In this document: positions 44,560 to 56,310 of the stretch, one piece after another | Numbering within the stretch: the stretch's first letter is position 1 | Layout: every line of letters starts with the position of its first letter | DNA from: Xanthostigma xanthostigma | Taxonomy: Eukaryota; Arthropoda; Insecta; Raphidioptera; Raphidiidae | Assembly: GCA_963575645.1 (NCBI GenBank) | Contig: OY754464.1 | Location: forward strand, 60,548,948-60,612,947 | Length of the DNA: 64,000 nucleotides | Reading direction: 5' to 3' | Program-made: the position numbers and the translations under genes | Notes under the pieces: generated by a model | Seen by the model: the letters and a program-made list of their open reading frames with translations, nothing else | Database searches by the model: none | Told to the model about the DNA's origin: nothing

Positions 44560-44845
44560 GTACAAGACGGTACAATATAACTAGCTCGTAAGAACTCCTA
44601 CCCTAGAACTGGCATTTCCAAGTTGGGTAGGAAAACTCAAATAACACTTACGCACACATACGCTATTTATCAACTTAGTGTATAACTTAAGAGTTATTAT
44701 TTATGTAGTAATTAATCCCACCCTAGCACTGGCTATGCCAAGTTGGGTAAGTTAATTCCAAAGAAAGTTTATTTTATTTTGATTTTGAATGTATAACTTG
44801 AATAAATTATTTCTAATTCTAATTCTATTGTAAAAAAAAAAAACT
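44560..44845 (+). repeat. LINE-type 3' tail with duplicated stem-loop and A-tail
   Basis: Two copies of a 33-nt stem-loop, CCTACCCTAGAACTGGCATT (44599-44631) and CCCACCCTAGCACTGGCTAT (44717-44750), followed by CTAATTCTAATTC and A12 at 44833. A third copy is inverted at 53623-53655. Many LINE reverse transcriptases recognise a 3' stem-loop, so a LINE or dependent SINE tail is a plausible reading. Confidence 0.5.
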
Positions 44846-44931
44846 TATAAGTAGTCGAATAATGAGTAAATACGAAATGAAATGCAATTTGCACTGATTT
44901 TTCACTCGGCACTTGGTAGAACATGATTAGT

Positions 44932-45056
44932 ATTAAATAAACAATAAAACACTTGAAAATTCTACAATTCTACAAATATTTTCTTTCTTATTGTCCGAAA
45001 CGATCATCGAGAAAGAAAATATTTGTAGAATTTTCAAATGTTTTATTATTTATTTT
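44932..45056. repeat. 125-bp hairpin
   Basis: AAATAAACAATAAAACACTT...TACAAATATTTTCTTTCT is inverted after a 20-nt centre. The left arm has an 8-nt repeat (ATTCTACA twice) that would bulge. A small MITE or snap-back structure. Confidence 0.6.
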
Positions 45057-47034
45057 AGAAATGAAATACATTTAGAAACACGTTTTTAATAGCCGTTAAT
45101 GACTTAATTAATACTAGAGCCTATTTAGAATTTTAGTTTATTTATTAACAGTTAAAACCTGTTAATAAATAAGTAAAAATTCCTCTTACTTAATTATATA
45201 TTTTTTTTAAAACAAGAAAACAGTATTCAGTTAAGTAATGCAGTTAGGTAGGTATAGGCACCTATATACTAAAAACGTGAGAATGAATATCTCTCTCTCT
45301 CTCTCCCACACACACCGGTTTGCTTTCGCGGTCTCTCTCGTTCAAATACACTAAAACGTAGGCGCCATCTGTTAACCAGTTGACTAATTCTTCGACAGTA
45401 TAGTACCGTGGTTGTATTCCTTTCCCCTTATTCCCACCACTTACTTGCGTTGCTCTTTATCCTTACTGTGATCGATCGGAATCATCCCTTATATTACGGT
45501 GCCTAAAGAACTTTAACTTCATGGCAACTTTTAATTTTTGAAATCGATTTTTTTCCGCTAACAATTCCGGAGAACAACTGCTCCCGTTATTCCGTCCTAT
45601 CACCATACTAGACGCTAATGCCGTAAGCTGTCGAGCGTCTGCAATCTACAGACCGCCTAGAGTCGGATCATCAACACATAAAGCTGATATTTTTTGAACC
45701 TGTTATTTTACTGAAAGTAACTGTACCTGTTATTTATCACTGCTGAGCTGAACAAAACACGTAAAATCAAACACATTATGTTTTTTTTCTGGAACCGGTT
45801 GTTTTCAGGTAACGACGGTAACGATTTGCGAGAACAGTTATTGGTGTTATTTAGTCCGATCGCCGCTCCACTGGGCCCGTCCGCACTGAGTCTGGGACCC
45901 GAACACATTACGACGGCCGGCCGTTATCAGCAATAGTCCATCGCCGGAGACCAGTAAAGTACACTTAGTCGCGATACGTGACGGTGCGCCCCGGCCATGT
46001 AGAGGTACCTACCATACCGACTATGCTGGAGAGACGTGCATTATCTCCTGAGATCAGCCTAATTCGTGACCGTCCGTGGCCATGACCTGATCGGTTCAAC
46101 TTGTATACTACTATACGCTAAGTTGTGGCCGAGAGACAAAACTGCTCATGTCGATAATTGTTTTCGTATTTTTTGACGTAGGCCCAGGACCGTTTTTAAC
46201 CTATTGGAGGCCTTGTGCACATTAGGATAATGGGGCCTCTATGACCACTATTTTGTTAGAATAGACAAAGAAGCTAGATAAGCAAGGTGCTAGATTTATA
46301 TATATTTATTTACAGTCACATTAAATGAATTGATTATCATATATATTAATACGCTAAGGTTAAAGATGTTTGCCTCCCTTTTTAGAAAAAACCTCACAAT
46401 TTCTCCACATAAATTATATATCATTTTAAAGATAATTGCTTGCTCTACTGACATCGAAAACTAAAAAAATTATTATTGCTTTTGTTTTTGTAAATTAATT
46501 AAAATACAGCAACGCTGAACAACGTCTGCCATCTAACGGCTTTAATTTTGAAACAGCGAGCAACTCTGAACAACGTCACAGCAATGCTGCATGATGCCAT
46601 CTAGCTTAGCTCAACGCTTTTGCTATACTTGCGCCTCTATATGACAATTTTAGTAAAATATTTCTTCGATCTGTCATCTGAGCTGATATTGTAATACAAC
46701 TAAAAGAAGAACGTTATAAGCAGTGTGCAAAATTAGAAACGAATTGAATACCTGCAATCATATTTAAAAAATAATTTTGTAAAGTGATAATTATTATACT
46801 TATTTAGTACGAATAATTCGCACAGGTCACACTAGTATAATATAATCCACAAAAGTAACTCTTTTAGCATTCGCAGGTTAATGCTTAAAGATCTATGCTG
46901 ATTGAAGAGGTGTATCCTTCTAGATTCCTTAATCACTTCTTCAAAATTATTGTTTCTGAGCATATCACATTCTGTGGACATCAGCGAAAAACTGGTTAAT
47001 CTCTCTTGAAGCATTGTACTTGAATTGTATTTTT
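45057..47034. other. No gene recognised; CT/CA microsatellite at 45291-45316
   Basis: CTCTCTCTCTCTCTCCCACACACAC at about 45292. 45830-46100 is richer in G+C and CpG (GACGGCCGGCCG). No exon recognised. GGACCGTTTTTAACCTATTG near 46189 could be a decayed hAT-like end, but there is no partner. Confidence 0.4.
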
Positions 47035-47540
47035 AACCGACTTCAACAAAAAGGAGGAGGTTCTATGTTCGTCTGTATATATATATTTTTTTTTTTATGT
47101 ATGTTCACGGATTTCTCCGTCAATTGTGGACCGATTTTCAATTTTTTTTTTTTTATTCGAAAGAGTGCACTTTCGAGGTGGTCCCATCGGAACCAAGTCA
47201 GGATCTGATGGTGGATCACGGAGAAATCGAGGGAAACTGTCAAATTTCAAAGGCATGCATAATGTTTTTTTATGTATGTTCACCGATTTTTAGTGTTAGA
47301 TTAACACTAAAAAGAGAAAAATAAAATATTTTTAACAAAAAAATTAAACCGACTCCAAAAAAGGCACTAAAAAGTAAAAAATAATTGCGTATTGAAATGT
47401 TTTGGAGTCGGTGTCAGCCAAAATGAAATCTATTCCGAGAACTACACCGACTCCAAAACATTTCAATACGCAATTATTTTTTACTTTTTAGTGCCTTTTT
47501 TGGAGTCGGTTTAATTTTTTTGTTAAAAATATTTTATTAT
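47035..47540 (+). mobile_element. Foldback repeat with AACCGACTTC end, copy 2
   Basis: Aligns with 8998-9485 throughout. The hairpin arms are 47321-47414 and 47444-47538. The 29-nt loop at 47415-47443 is the exact reverse complement of the loop in copy 1. Outer arm sequence differs from copy 1 (GGCACT in place of CACACT), but both arms of each copy agree. Confidence 0.75.
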
Positions 47541-48540
47541 AAATATATTTAAATTTACCTTAACATGCTGAATTCGGGCGAGAGTATAGTAGCTTTGCGT
47601 ATGCAAAAGCTAATAAGCAAATAAGTATTGTAGTCATTACCGTTTGATTTTTTGGAAATAGATATGTTTTTCGTTAATAAATATCGGTTATCGTTTGGTG
47701 ATCTGGCAGGACTAGGGGACCCTTATCGATTGTGGGACCCTGGGCACGTGCCCAGAGTGCCCACTGGGAAAGAGGGCTTGCGTAGGACTATGTCTATTTT
47801 ATTCTTAGGTATATGTCACTTCCTTCAACATACTCCATATAAAGCGTTTTTTGAAACTGGAAGTTTGTGAAAAATAAAGAAAACGATATTTGAGGTAACT
47901 CATTTAAAAACAAAAGAAGAGCCGCATCTAGTTTGGGGTCTCTTATGATTGTGCATTATAGCTGTTTTGCGTCTACTGTCTATTAGTCTAGTTCACATGT
48001 CTCTTTTTGAAGAATTTCAGTCCTCATTCACCGAAAATTATGAACATGGTGTTGTTCGATTTGGAATGACATCTAGAAACGTTTTGAAAACATTGAAGTG
48101 GAGGACGAAAAAATTGCAAAAGTTATAAACATTTTAGTAAAAAAAAGAGGGGTTTGTTTTTTTTGCGAATATCTCAAAAACTATTGCAGATATCTGAAAT
48201 CATAAAAAAGAAATTTCCTACAAAAAAGTTCCATATCTCGGAAATCTACCACCAATATTTCTAAGTTCAAGCTAGTTTTAACTATCAACGTTTTTCTTCG
48301 TTGCGCGAGGCCCCTGCAAGAGCGAAGCCGTGGATGATTGCCCTGTACGCCACTCCCTAAGGCCGCGACTGCAATATATGATTCGGTTTATTATTCTCTC
48401 AGCTGTGTACATTTTGTTTTGATCAGTTTAAACATTTATGAGATTTTATGCAACAAAAAACTTAAAATGTCAGCTTGTTTCTTCTATTTTTGCTCAGTGT
48501 TGTACCTATAAATCCGATTACTGCAGAATACTCTATTTAA
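47541..48540. other. No gene recognised
   Basis: GGGCACGTGCCC near 47735 is a 12-bp palindrome. No repeat family or exon identified. Confidence 0.4.
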
Positions 48541-48992
48541 GACCACTGTAAAGGAGACTGGTTTTGCAGCTAGATTCCTTACTAGATTTGGCTGCTAGGT
48601 TGCAATCGCGCTGTGGCGCTGGATTTCGTAATGGCTTTTATGTTTTTGCTTCACACGATGCTTCCTTTGAAGCTTTGTAAATGGGTTTGGTGCGCGTGCA
48701 GTGACAGTTCAAATGCTAACAAAAGTGAACGTTTATTGTCTCCGAACAGAACACACGCTATGACGCGAGCACACGTGACAAAATACTGTTTCCTGATTGG
48801 TTCTTGCTCAAAACAAGCAGAGAAACAAGCACGAAAAATAGCCCCGGTTCTAATTTTGAAATACATCTTGTGACCATGCACGCGAGCCCGCAATGACATC
48901 ATTTCCATGCTCGCAAGTCGCAGCCAGCGCGCCAGCCAGCACAAGTCCCAGCAATGATTCCAGCGGCAAAACCAGCCTCGTGTGCAGCGGCT
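48541..48992 (-). mobile_element. piggyBac-like MITE M6 (about 452 bp)
   Basis: Same orientation as M2: GACCACTGTAAAGGAGACTG on the left after TTAA, GTGTGCAGCGGC on the right followed by TTTTAG. The most diverged full-length member (GGTTTTGCAGCTAGATTCCT); older than M2 and M3. Confidence 0.7.
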
Positions 48993-50394
48993 TTTAGTTA
49001 ATATACATTTTTTGTAGTCCAGCTACAAGAGGTTTTAATTGCAGATTCTCTAATCGGACAACTTCGACTATATTGGACACCAGTATGCAAAACAATTAAT
49101 GTGTGATTATTGCGACTTCACGGTACTTAAAATTTAATGTGCGTTTGTGTATTTAGTATACTTCCAGTTAATATTTTGAACAAAATAATTTCACATTTAG
49201 AGTACCTTATTTCAGTAAACCAGTATAGAAGTTATTGATTTTGAAGGTTTTGAGAAAGCACTTAAAACGTTGTTAAAATTTTTCAAGCATGTAATCTCTA
49301 AAATAGAACTATACAACATACAGTTCGTCCCCCCATCAAAATACAGTACGTAGTTGTACACAATATACCAATAATATCTACATACCGGATGTTCGATAAT
49401 AGCATACACATTATCAAGCTATCATAAAACAAACATCTTTTAATTAAGACTTGTTTGAGAATAGCCGAGCGATGTTGTTGTTTACATGACGGTTCTATGA
49501 CGGGTCTATTGCAAGCCCTCAGTTCCCAGATTCTAATACTTGTGGAAGTACCAACTGAATTTTCAAATTTTAAAAAATAATAAATTGATAATATGAATTC
49601 TTAAGTTCAGATTATTTTAGCTGTCGATAGCCAAAAAAAAGTTTATATACTATGGAAATTTGAATTGTAAAATTACCATATAATTACAATGAAATTGGAA
49701 ATTGACATTTATTGACCCATTATGGATCACTGACCTATTTATAGGACAGTCCATTTTAGATCTATTGTGCTTAGAAAAATTGAACATTGTATGATAGGTC
49801 GATCCTTCAAGGATTATTATTTATTACAACAAAGGTTTCGATTTTACGAAGTCAACAAACAATTAACTCATATTTCCAGAGCCGGAATAAAATCACAACA
49901 CCCTGTATATACACGCATGGCTCCTGCATTATACACATTTGCAAGTTAAAACCATCGCACTGTGTATAACAGAATAATTTATGACCTTTTTGTGCACAAA
50001 GATTCGTATATAAAACTTTAGAGAGTATTCAATTTTACACTCATATGTCTACTTATGCGTAACACCGTGAAAACCACCGAGTCTTCATGAATTTTACGAA
50101 CTACTCATATCATTATGTCTATTGTGAGTTAAGGTCGATTTTGACTGAAAACTGATAATATAGTACCAGAAAAAAAGTACTCTATAATAGTTTTGATAGT
50201 TTACCAGATGCAGACATCTAACCGACAACTTTTACAATAGTTTTAAGTTATCAGTCACTATACCAAGGTAAGTTGAATGAAGGTTGCCGCTTTCCGTTGA
50301 ATAGTAATAGCGAGATGACGTCATTCGACGGACCTGTGAAAAGTTGCGAGACAACGGCTGTTCTTTATACACTATAATGTCAGCTTTTAAAATG
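48993..50394. other. No gene; weak TA-type MITE at about 49381-49915
   Basis: TACATACCGGATGTTCGATA (49380) and AACACCCTGTATATA (49899-49914) look like the two ends of a mariner-type element, but arm similarity is short. The block near 49535-49580 (CCAACTGAATTTTCAAATT) recurs at about 57128. Confidence 0.35.
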
Positions 50395-50545
50395 TAATAT
50401 TCAAATCTTTGTTTTATTATTATACAAATAAATAAAATTTCCGACTAATCTTTTAGACTTATCTTTATTAATATCAATAATTAATTAACGTTTTAGTCCG
50501 GATTTGGACCATCGTCAGAATTTTTAAAACATAAAGTAATTAACT
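50395..50545 (-). repeat. Penelope-like repeat, copy B
   Basis: Reverse-complement relative of 3110-3260, including GGTCCAAATCCGGACT and the AATAAAGAT...TTAGTC block. Confidence 0.45.
50480..50530 (-). ncRNA. Hammerhead-like fold (B), core mutated
   Basis: CTGACGA, T, stem II GGTCC/GGACT as in fold A, but AAAAC in place of GAAAC. Only a 4-bp AATT stem I remains. Probably inactive. Confidence 0.35.
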
Positions 50546-50667
50546 TTTATATTGATCATTATTAACATAACTTTTTTATCTAGAATTCAAGCAAATTTGG
50601 AATTTAAAATGAGTGCACTTATGGATTTAGGAGGAAGGGTCGATGGAATTCAGTTTACATCCCTATT

Positions 50668-51874
50668 ATTCAAAGCAATGGCACGTCAATCCGGTGTCGG
50701 AGAGGCAACCGGATGGCGAGTGGTAATCTGGGCCTATGAGTGGTGCAGAACCCCCTGGTAGCGGCCAAAGTGACCCCAAATGGACGGGGGCGGCGATATG
50801 GGGGTGGGGCAAAATCGAAAAATGTTTGAAAAGGCAACCGGATAAAAATGCGGTTGCATTGAAGGAAATACCCTAATTATATAATAATTTTTTTTTGCCA
50901 TCCGAACCACGCGGGCCGTTTTTGCACTAGCGAATGAAAAAAAAATTTAAAAAAAACTGAAAAGGCAACCGCTTCAAAATTAGTGAGCATACTTATTGAC
51001 ACCACCAAACGTTGGAAAAAAATTGCCATCCGATCCTGATGGGCAGTTTCGGAGAAACAACCCCTCAAAGTCGCCGAAAAACCCTTTTTTTCGATTTTTT
51101 CAACAATAAGTAAAATAAACACACTAAAAATTATTCAAATCGGATGGCATTCGAAATTTATACTGTCCTAAGTACAAATAATAGTGTGTATCAATGCCAT
51201 CCGATTTTGATTAAATTTACCCCTATTTAGCTAACCCCCAAAACTCAATAACAATAAAAATAATGCCATACTCTGCATAAAATTGTTGTTTTCATGAGTT
51301 TTGGGGGGTGGCTAAATAGGGGTAAATTTAATCGAAATCGGATGGCATTGATACACACCATTATTTGTACTTAGGACGGTATAAATTTCGAATGCCATCC
51401 GATTTGAACAATTATTAGTGTGTTTTTTTAACTTATTGTTGAAAAAATCGAAAAAAAGGGTTTTTCGGCGACTTTGAAGGGTTGTTTCTCCGAAACTGCC
51501 CATCAGGATCGGATGGCAATTTTTTTCCAACGTTTGGTGGTGTCAATAAGTATGCTCACTAATTTTGAAGCGGTTGCCTTTTCAGTTTTTTTTAAATTTT
51601 TTTTTCATTCGCTAGTGCAAAAACGGCCCGCGTGGTTCGGATGGCAAAAAAAATTTATTATATAATTAGGGTATTTCCTTCAATGCAACCGCATTTTTAT
51701 CCGGTTGCCTTTTCAAACATTTTTCGATTTTGCCCCACCCCCATATCGCCGCCCCCGTCCATTTGGGGTCACTTTGGCCGCTACCAGGGGGTTCTGCACC
51801 ACTCATAGGCCCAGATTACCACTCGCCATCCGGTTGCCTCTCCGACACCGGATTGACGTGCCATTGCTTTGAAT
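50668..51874. mobile_element. 1.2-kb near-perfect palindrome with CGGATGGC words
   Basis: Arms of about 585 nt flank a loop of about 25 bp (around 51256-51280). Ends ATTCAAAGCAATGGCACG and complement. CGGATGGC (or GCCATCCG) occurs at about 50709, 50896, 51024, 51140 and 51195 and again at the five mirror positions. A related GGCAACCG word also recurs. Mirror frames (50877 minus, 51474 plus) read MAIFFQRLVVSISMLTNFEA in both arms; this is palindrome sequence, not two genes. Confidence 0.85.
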
Positions 51875-53622
51875 ATATAGTCCCCATCTCTCGTCTCTTA
51901 CCAAGTTATTTCGAAAAAGGATTAAATGATTTTTCCGGATATAAAAATAATAAGCACTTCGAATTGACAGTCGATCGAGTTGTTCGTATAAATGTGATTA
52001 AATAAATAATAACTATTAATCTATAAATCTGTATAATTTTTCCTCCACGGCAAACGAACTCCTGAACCATGAATAATCGCAACAAACACACTAGGCTTTT
52101 CATTGCTTCTCTTAAAGTCTGCACAGCGTGGCAGCAACCGTGGAATCTGCGCAATCACCATTAAGATCTCGGAAACTGTTAGAGGAATACCCAAAGTTCA
52201 AAATTGTTCAGTTTTTATTTTTGCTAAAAATAGGGTTTTCAATGAATATATTAATCCTGTTTTCGAATTAAGGATGATTTGTCGGTACAATCGGAAACAA
52301 AACTTCGAAAAATTTGCACGAAATCAATATGTTTCAAAATCTTTTAAAATAAAGTATTATGAAATTTTGTTTTCACATGTTTGTTTTATATATCAAATTT
52401 TTAATCCAATCGAAAATAGTTAGTATTTAACTGAATTTTAAATGAAATTTTTAATAATTGTTGCGCTTTTCGTGGATATCAATTTTGCAACGTAAGTCGA
52501 CGAAAAAACGGCAGCAAACTACAAATTCGAATGAAGCCGGACCGACCTAAAACAAGCCTGGCCCAATATCATCCAACAACGAGTGGTATGGTCGCTTCAC
52601 CTGTGACAGTGATTGTCAAAAGTTCGAGGCAGGAAGGTATTGGAAGGGTGGTCGAAGAGAACGACAAATAGCGACCTGGTTGCAACCCGAGTTCAAAGTG
52701 TCACCTTGTTTGACAATGCTTCAGTGAGTCTAGCCTCACATTCGTCAATGATGTAAAAAAAATCAATGAAATAAGTGAAATAACATGCAAAAAATTATTG
52801 CATTTATTATAAAAGTTGTAGAGTGTAAAATTCTCTACAAATTTCATCTCAAACAATTTTAATCGTTTTTGAGATAGAGCGCAAAGGGTGTGGAGCGCTC
52901 AGCCATACATGCCAAGGTCAATCGCGAATCCTAGTCTATAGTACGGTTTTTTAACTTTCTTATTCGTTAAATATTAGTTAAGTAACCATTTAATACATTA
53001 TATATATATAACTTTATAATTAATTATATTTGTATTTATATGGACTTGGATTTCTTATGGCTATCCCAAAGACGGTTAAACGTAAAAAAATTGGTTAAGA
53101 CGAAATTTGTAGAGAATCTTATACTCTATAACTTTCATAATAAATGAAAATTCGATTTGAGGCGAAGGAAGCGAGATATTTCCAAAAAACTGATTTTTGC
53201 AACCTTTGACTTTGAATATCTAAGGACGCTCACACGTGCACTTATGAGACTGTTGAGGCAACATTAATAATGTCAAAATAAAGGTTTATACAAATATTCA
53301 GCTTATTCCGTTTCATTCCGAGGTGAAATCCTAAAGTAACTGAACTATAACTGAAATCGTAACTTCGATAATAAGAGAGTTAGCAATAGTGAACAGTGAA
53401 GTAGTTTCAATCCTGTCGTCTATACGCACAACAAACGCAAGACACGCGCGGTACGACGTATAGCTTTCTTGTTAATTCCGTCTTGCGTAGCGAAGCGCAC
53501 AATTGGATTTTCTCATGCAATATATCATTCTGATATAGGTATGAAGTGAGGCGTGGATTGCTACAACACATCGCATCACCCGCAACTAAACTATAACTTC
53601 AACTCAACTCGAGGAAACATTC
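51875..53622. other. No gene; fragment of the 39908 repeat at 52465-52555
   Basis: The 52465-52555 piece is the reverse complement of the head of the repeat at 39908 (GGATATCAATTTTGCAACGT). A 106-codon frame at 52103-52423 has no recognisable domain. Confidence 0.45.
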
Positions 53623-53655
53623 CCTGCCCAACTTGGTGAACCAGTGCTAGGACAG
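53623..53655 (-). repeat. Stem-loop copy 3 (inverted)
   Basis: Minus-strand CCTAGCACTGGTTCACCAAG with TTGGGCAGG, related to the two stem-loops at 44599 and 44717. Confidence 0.5.
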
Positions 53656-53696
53656 GAGCTCAAACCGTGTGTACGAACGTATTAATTTTTATATAA

Positions 53697-54400
53697 TACC
53701 CGGTCCGGTTTCACCCGGGTACGATTTATACATTTTGTGTTACAGTAGAACGCCGATTATTCGAATTAATTGGGACCGGGGTCGGTTCGGATAATCGAAA
53801 ATTCGGATAATCGGACATAGATTGGTAATAAAGAAAAACGAACTGTCACACATAGAATAAACTTTATTATCGAAGCAAAACATGCGCGACGCAAAACATG
53901 TAGTGTCTTGCCTCTAGCTTTCAAACAGTTGAAATATATCTGGACTCCAGCGAGTTCCAACTTCGACGTATGCTGATACTATTGTAGCGTCTACACGGTA
54001 ATTGTCACTCGCATTTTTGTATTCTTGCGTCCCCACAATACTTGTTTTTATTGAAAAATTACTTGGTTTTAATTTTTTATATTACGCTTAGGACCGATTC
54101 GGATAATTGGCGATTCGGTTTATCGGCGTTCGGATAATCGGCGTTCTAATCAAAAAATTCTGCACAATGTAATGAAAACGACTACAGCGCAGAAATGTCT
54201 GAACTAATAGCTTTGAGCAAATTCTACCAGATTTGCCTCTGAACTAATAGCTTTGAGCGAATTCTGTGAGATGTCGCTTCTTGGTGCTAAAACAGTTTTT
54301 TTGTTTGTTTCTGAACTAATAGCTTTGAGTAATGGGGAACTTTAACATTCGACAGATCTGGTGACAGAAAACGAAAGGATTGCAAAATGTGTCTCGATTA
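53697..54400 (-). mobile_element. Helitron copy, minus strand, 5' end lost
   Basis: The minus-strand 3' end ACCCGGGTGAAACCGG (hairpin CCCGG...CCGG) lies at 53697-53721. Internal repeats CTCAAAGCTATTAGTTCAG occur three times at 54190-54335, matching the Helitron at 14297. It is interrupted by the pogo MITE 53743-54151. The TCTATATATA 5' terminus is not found. Confidence 0.7.
53743..54151. mobile_element. pogo/Tigger-type MITE inserted in Helitron
   Basis: TA then CAGTAGAACGCCGATTATTC. The right end, reversed, is TTAGAACGCCGATTATCCGA. Repeated CGGATAATCG words are inside. Terminal CAGTAGAAC and the TA target are pogo hallmarks. The last few bases of the right end are degraded. It lies within the Helitron and is therefore younger. 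Confidence 0.75.
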
Positions 54401-54401
54401 G

Positions 54402-54951
54402 ACCATGGCGGATACATATTTTTTAATTAGTCATTATTCATTAATCATATTTTATTCTGCGATGAAGCAGATTAGGTTGTTCAATTAATTATTACAACAA
54501 TGTCTGGACAAAAGTCGAGTAATTAGTTATGTGAATTTTATTACAATGATAACCAAGAGACTACAAATGCAATTACTAAAATTAAACTAAATTGGCTCCA
54601 GACAAAATTTTTAAAAACTGATTATTCAAAAGTAGTAGGTAGGCTATTTTAAAGCAGAGTTGTTTCAATTTGTGACATGACAGTTCTGTAGTACGCGCAC
54701 AGATGGTGGTGGTGATCAGAAGCACGATGTGTCTGATGTTTTATTTAAAGCCTGATCATCTCTCGCCAGCAGGACTCGTAGCGACGAACGCCTACGACAT
54801 ACGCGCTACAGTGCCACTTAAATCGATCGGCTCTTTACGGCGACTTGGATTCGAATTTGTTTATTTATTTTATTATCGGATATAATGTATGTGCGTAGAT
54901 GTATGCATCTCTCGCGTTAATGTCGATTATCAGTGTCGGATCTATGTTTTT
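54402..54951. other. No gene recognised
   Basis: Unassigned. A 60-codon frame at 54703 has no domain. Confidence 0.4.
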
Positions 54952-54959
54952 GGGGCCCT

Positions 54960-55260
54960 AGGGCTGGGATGATGAACCTTTCTACATCTACGTGCCAATT
55001 TTTTTCAAAAAATTTTAATATAGACAAGACGTGCCAATAAGCAGCCAAAGAAATTAAGTTGTCAAAAAAAACGAATCAAACATAGATGAAAAGGATAATT
55101 TCGATAATACACTGAGCGTCATGAAACTTTATTGTATCAATTGTTTTCGACACCTAGCATATTTTTGATTATTTCGATTTTGCATCTCAAGCAATGCCGT
55201 GCCTATAATAACCTGTCGCGTGCTACCTGTGGCACGCGTTTCATAGGTTCGCCACCCCTG
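54960..55260. mobile_element. hAT-like MITE, CAGGGGTGGCGAACC end
   Basis: The right end, reversed, is CAGGGGTGGCGAACCTATGA followed by ACGCGTGCCAC; the left end TAGGGCTGGGATGATGAACC and ACGTGCCA is a diverged match. The AACCT...GTGCCA combination is typical of one hAT lineage. Flanking 8-mers do not match. Confidence 0.6.
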
Positions 55261-55513
55261 GTATTCGGCTTATTGAAGTTCAATGGAGGCTAATTTTTAT
55301 TAGATTAAGAATCTTTTAAATTGGGTTTAAAATTCATTTTAACATTTGCGGCGCGTAAACATTTTAAATGATTGTTCTTCAGGATAAACCAGAGGCACCT
55401 CCTAACACGGGTTAGGAAAAGAGGGCGAGGTAATTAGATTATGAATTGCATCCATATTTATGATGTTTTAGTGATTAGCTTTTTTCAAATACTGTTGACA
55501 ACAATCTACAATC

Positions 55514-55878
55514 CAGTAAAATGTTGTTTATCCGACCTTCTATCAACCGAGTCTCCGCGCGTTATCCGAGGCAACGGACTTATCTGAGCACTCCGCATTA
55601 ATCGAGTGCTCAAATAATATCGAAAAACTGGGATAAAACGAATGAAGCTGCTATGTCTATACTGTACGCGCGCAGTATTTTGCCTCTTTGTTGTTTATTT
55701 GTACAACACTTTTATTTATACAGTTTTGTGATAAAATTTCATTCTTCCGTTTCAAATATGTACATAAAAAATGATTAAAATTTTTGAATTTTTTATTTCT
55801 TATATGTTATCCGAGTTTTCGGTTTTCCGAGGTAGGTACCTATTCCCTACATTACATCGGATAAACGAGATTTTACTG
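55514..55878. mobile_element. Tigger-type MITE (365 bp)
   Basis: CAGTAAAATGTTGTTTATCC on the left; reversed right CAGTAAAATCTCGTTTATCC, next to TA. Repeated TTATCCGAG words inside. No transposase. Confidence 0.75.
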
Positions 55879-55900
55879 TATACACTGTAGCACTAGTCAC

Positions 55901-56210
55901 TAGAGCTGTAACAAACCGTATGTATTTGTTACTGAGTCGAAGTAACGAATCGTTACTTACAAATTCATTTCGTTACTCGCATTTGTCGTATCCATGTTAG
56001 TTCGACTCGTTTGATGCGGTTATACGTTATACGAACGAAGTCATACCGTATCAGGTATGCAACGCGCCTCGATGCGATGGTACATGCTCGATGCTGTTAG
56101 TACACGATTGTACGTCGTATGAAAAGTAACGATACGAAAGTAACGGGTACTGGTTCTTTAAGTAACGAATACGTACGGGTACACAATTTCTCGTTACTTT
56201 TACAGCTCTA
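55901..56210. mobile_element. hAT MITE with perfect 8-bp TSD (310 bp)
   Basis: TAGAGCTGTAA...TTACAGCTCTA flanked by CTAGTCAC on both sides (55893-55900 and 56211-56218). The interior is rich in GTAACGA words (AAGTAACGAATCGTTACTTA), which can pair with each other. No coding. Confidence 0.85.
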
Positions 56211-56310
56211 CTAGTCACTATTGCCATAAGCCGTGTGTCGTGTATCATGTAGGTGTTGACTGAATGAGATAGATTCAGTGAACACTTCTAGCATATGATG
56301 ACATGTGACA

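Noticed and set aside
46185..48360. Possible large hAT element between GGACCGTTTTTAACC and the GGGCACGTGCCC region
   Set aside because: The two candidate ends do not pair and a foldback repeat with its own boundaries lies between them.
50877..51665. Pair of matching ORFs containing MAIFFQRLVVSISMLT
   Set aside because: Again mirror arms of a palindrome and not a duplicated gene.
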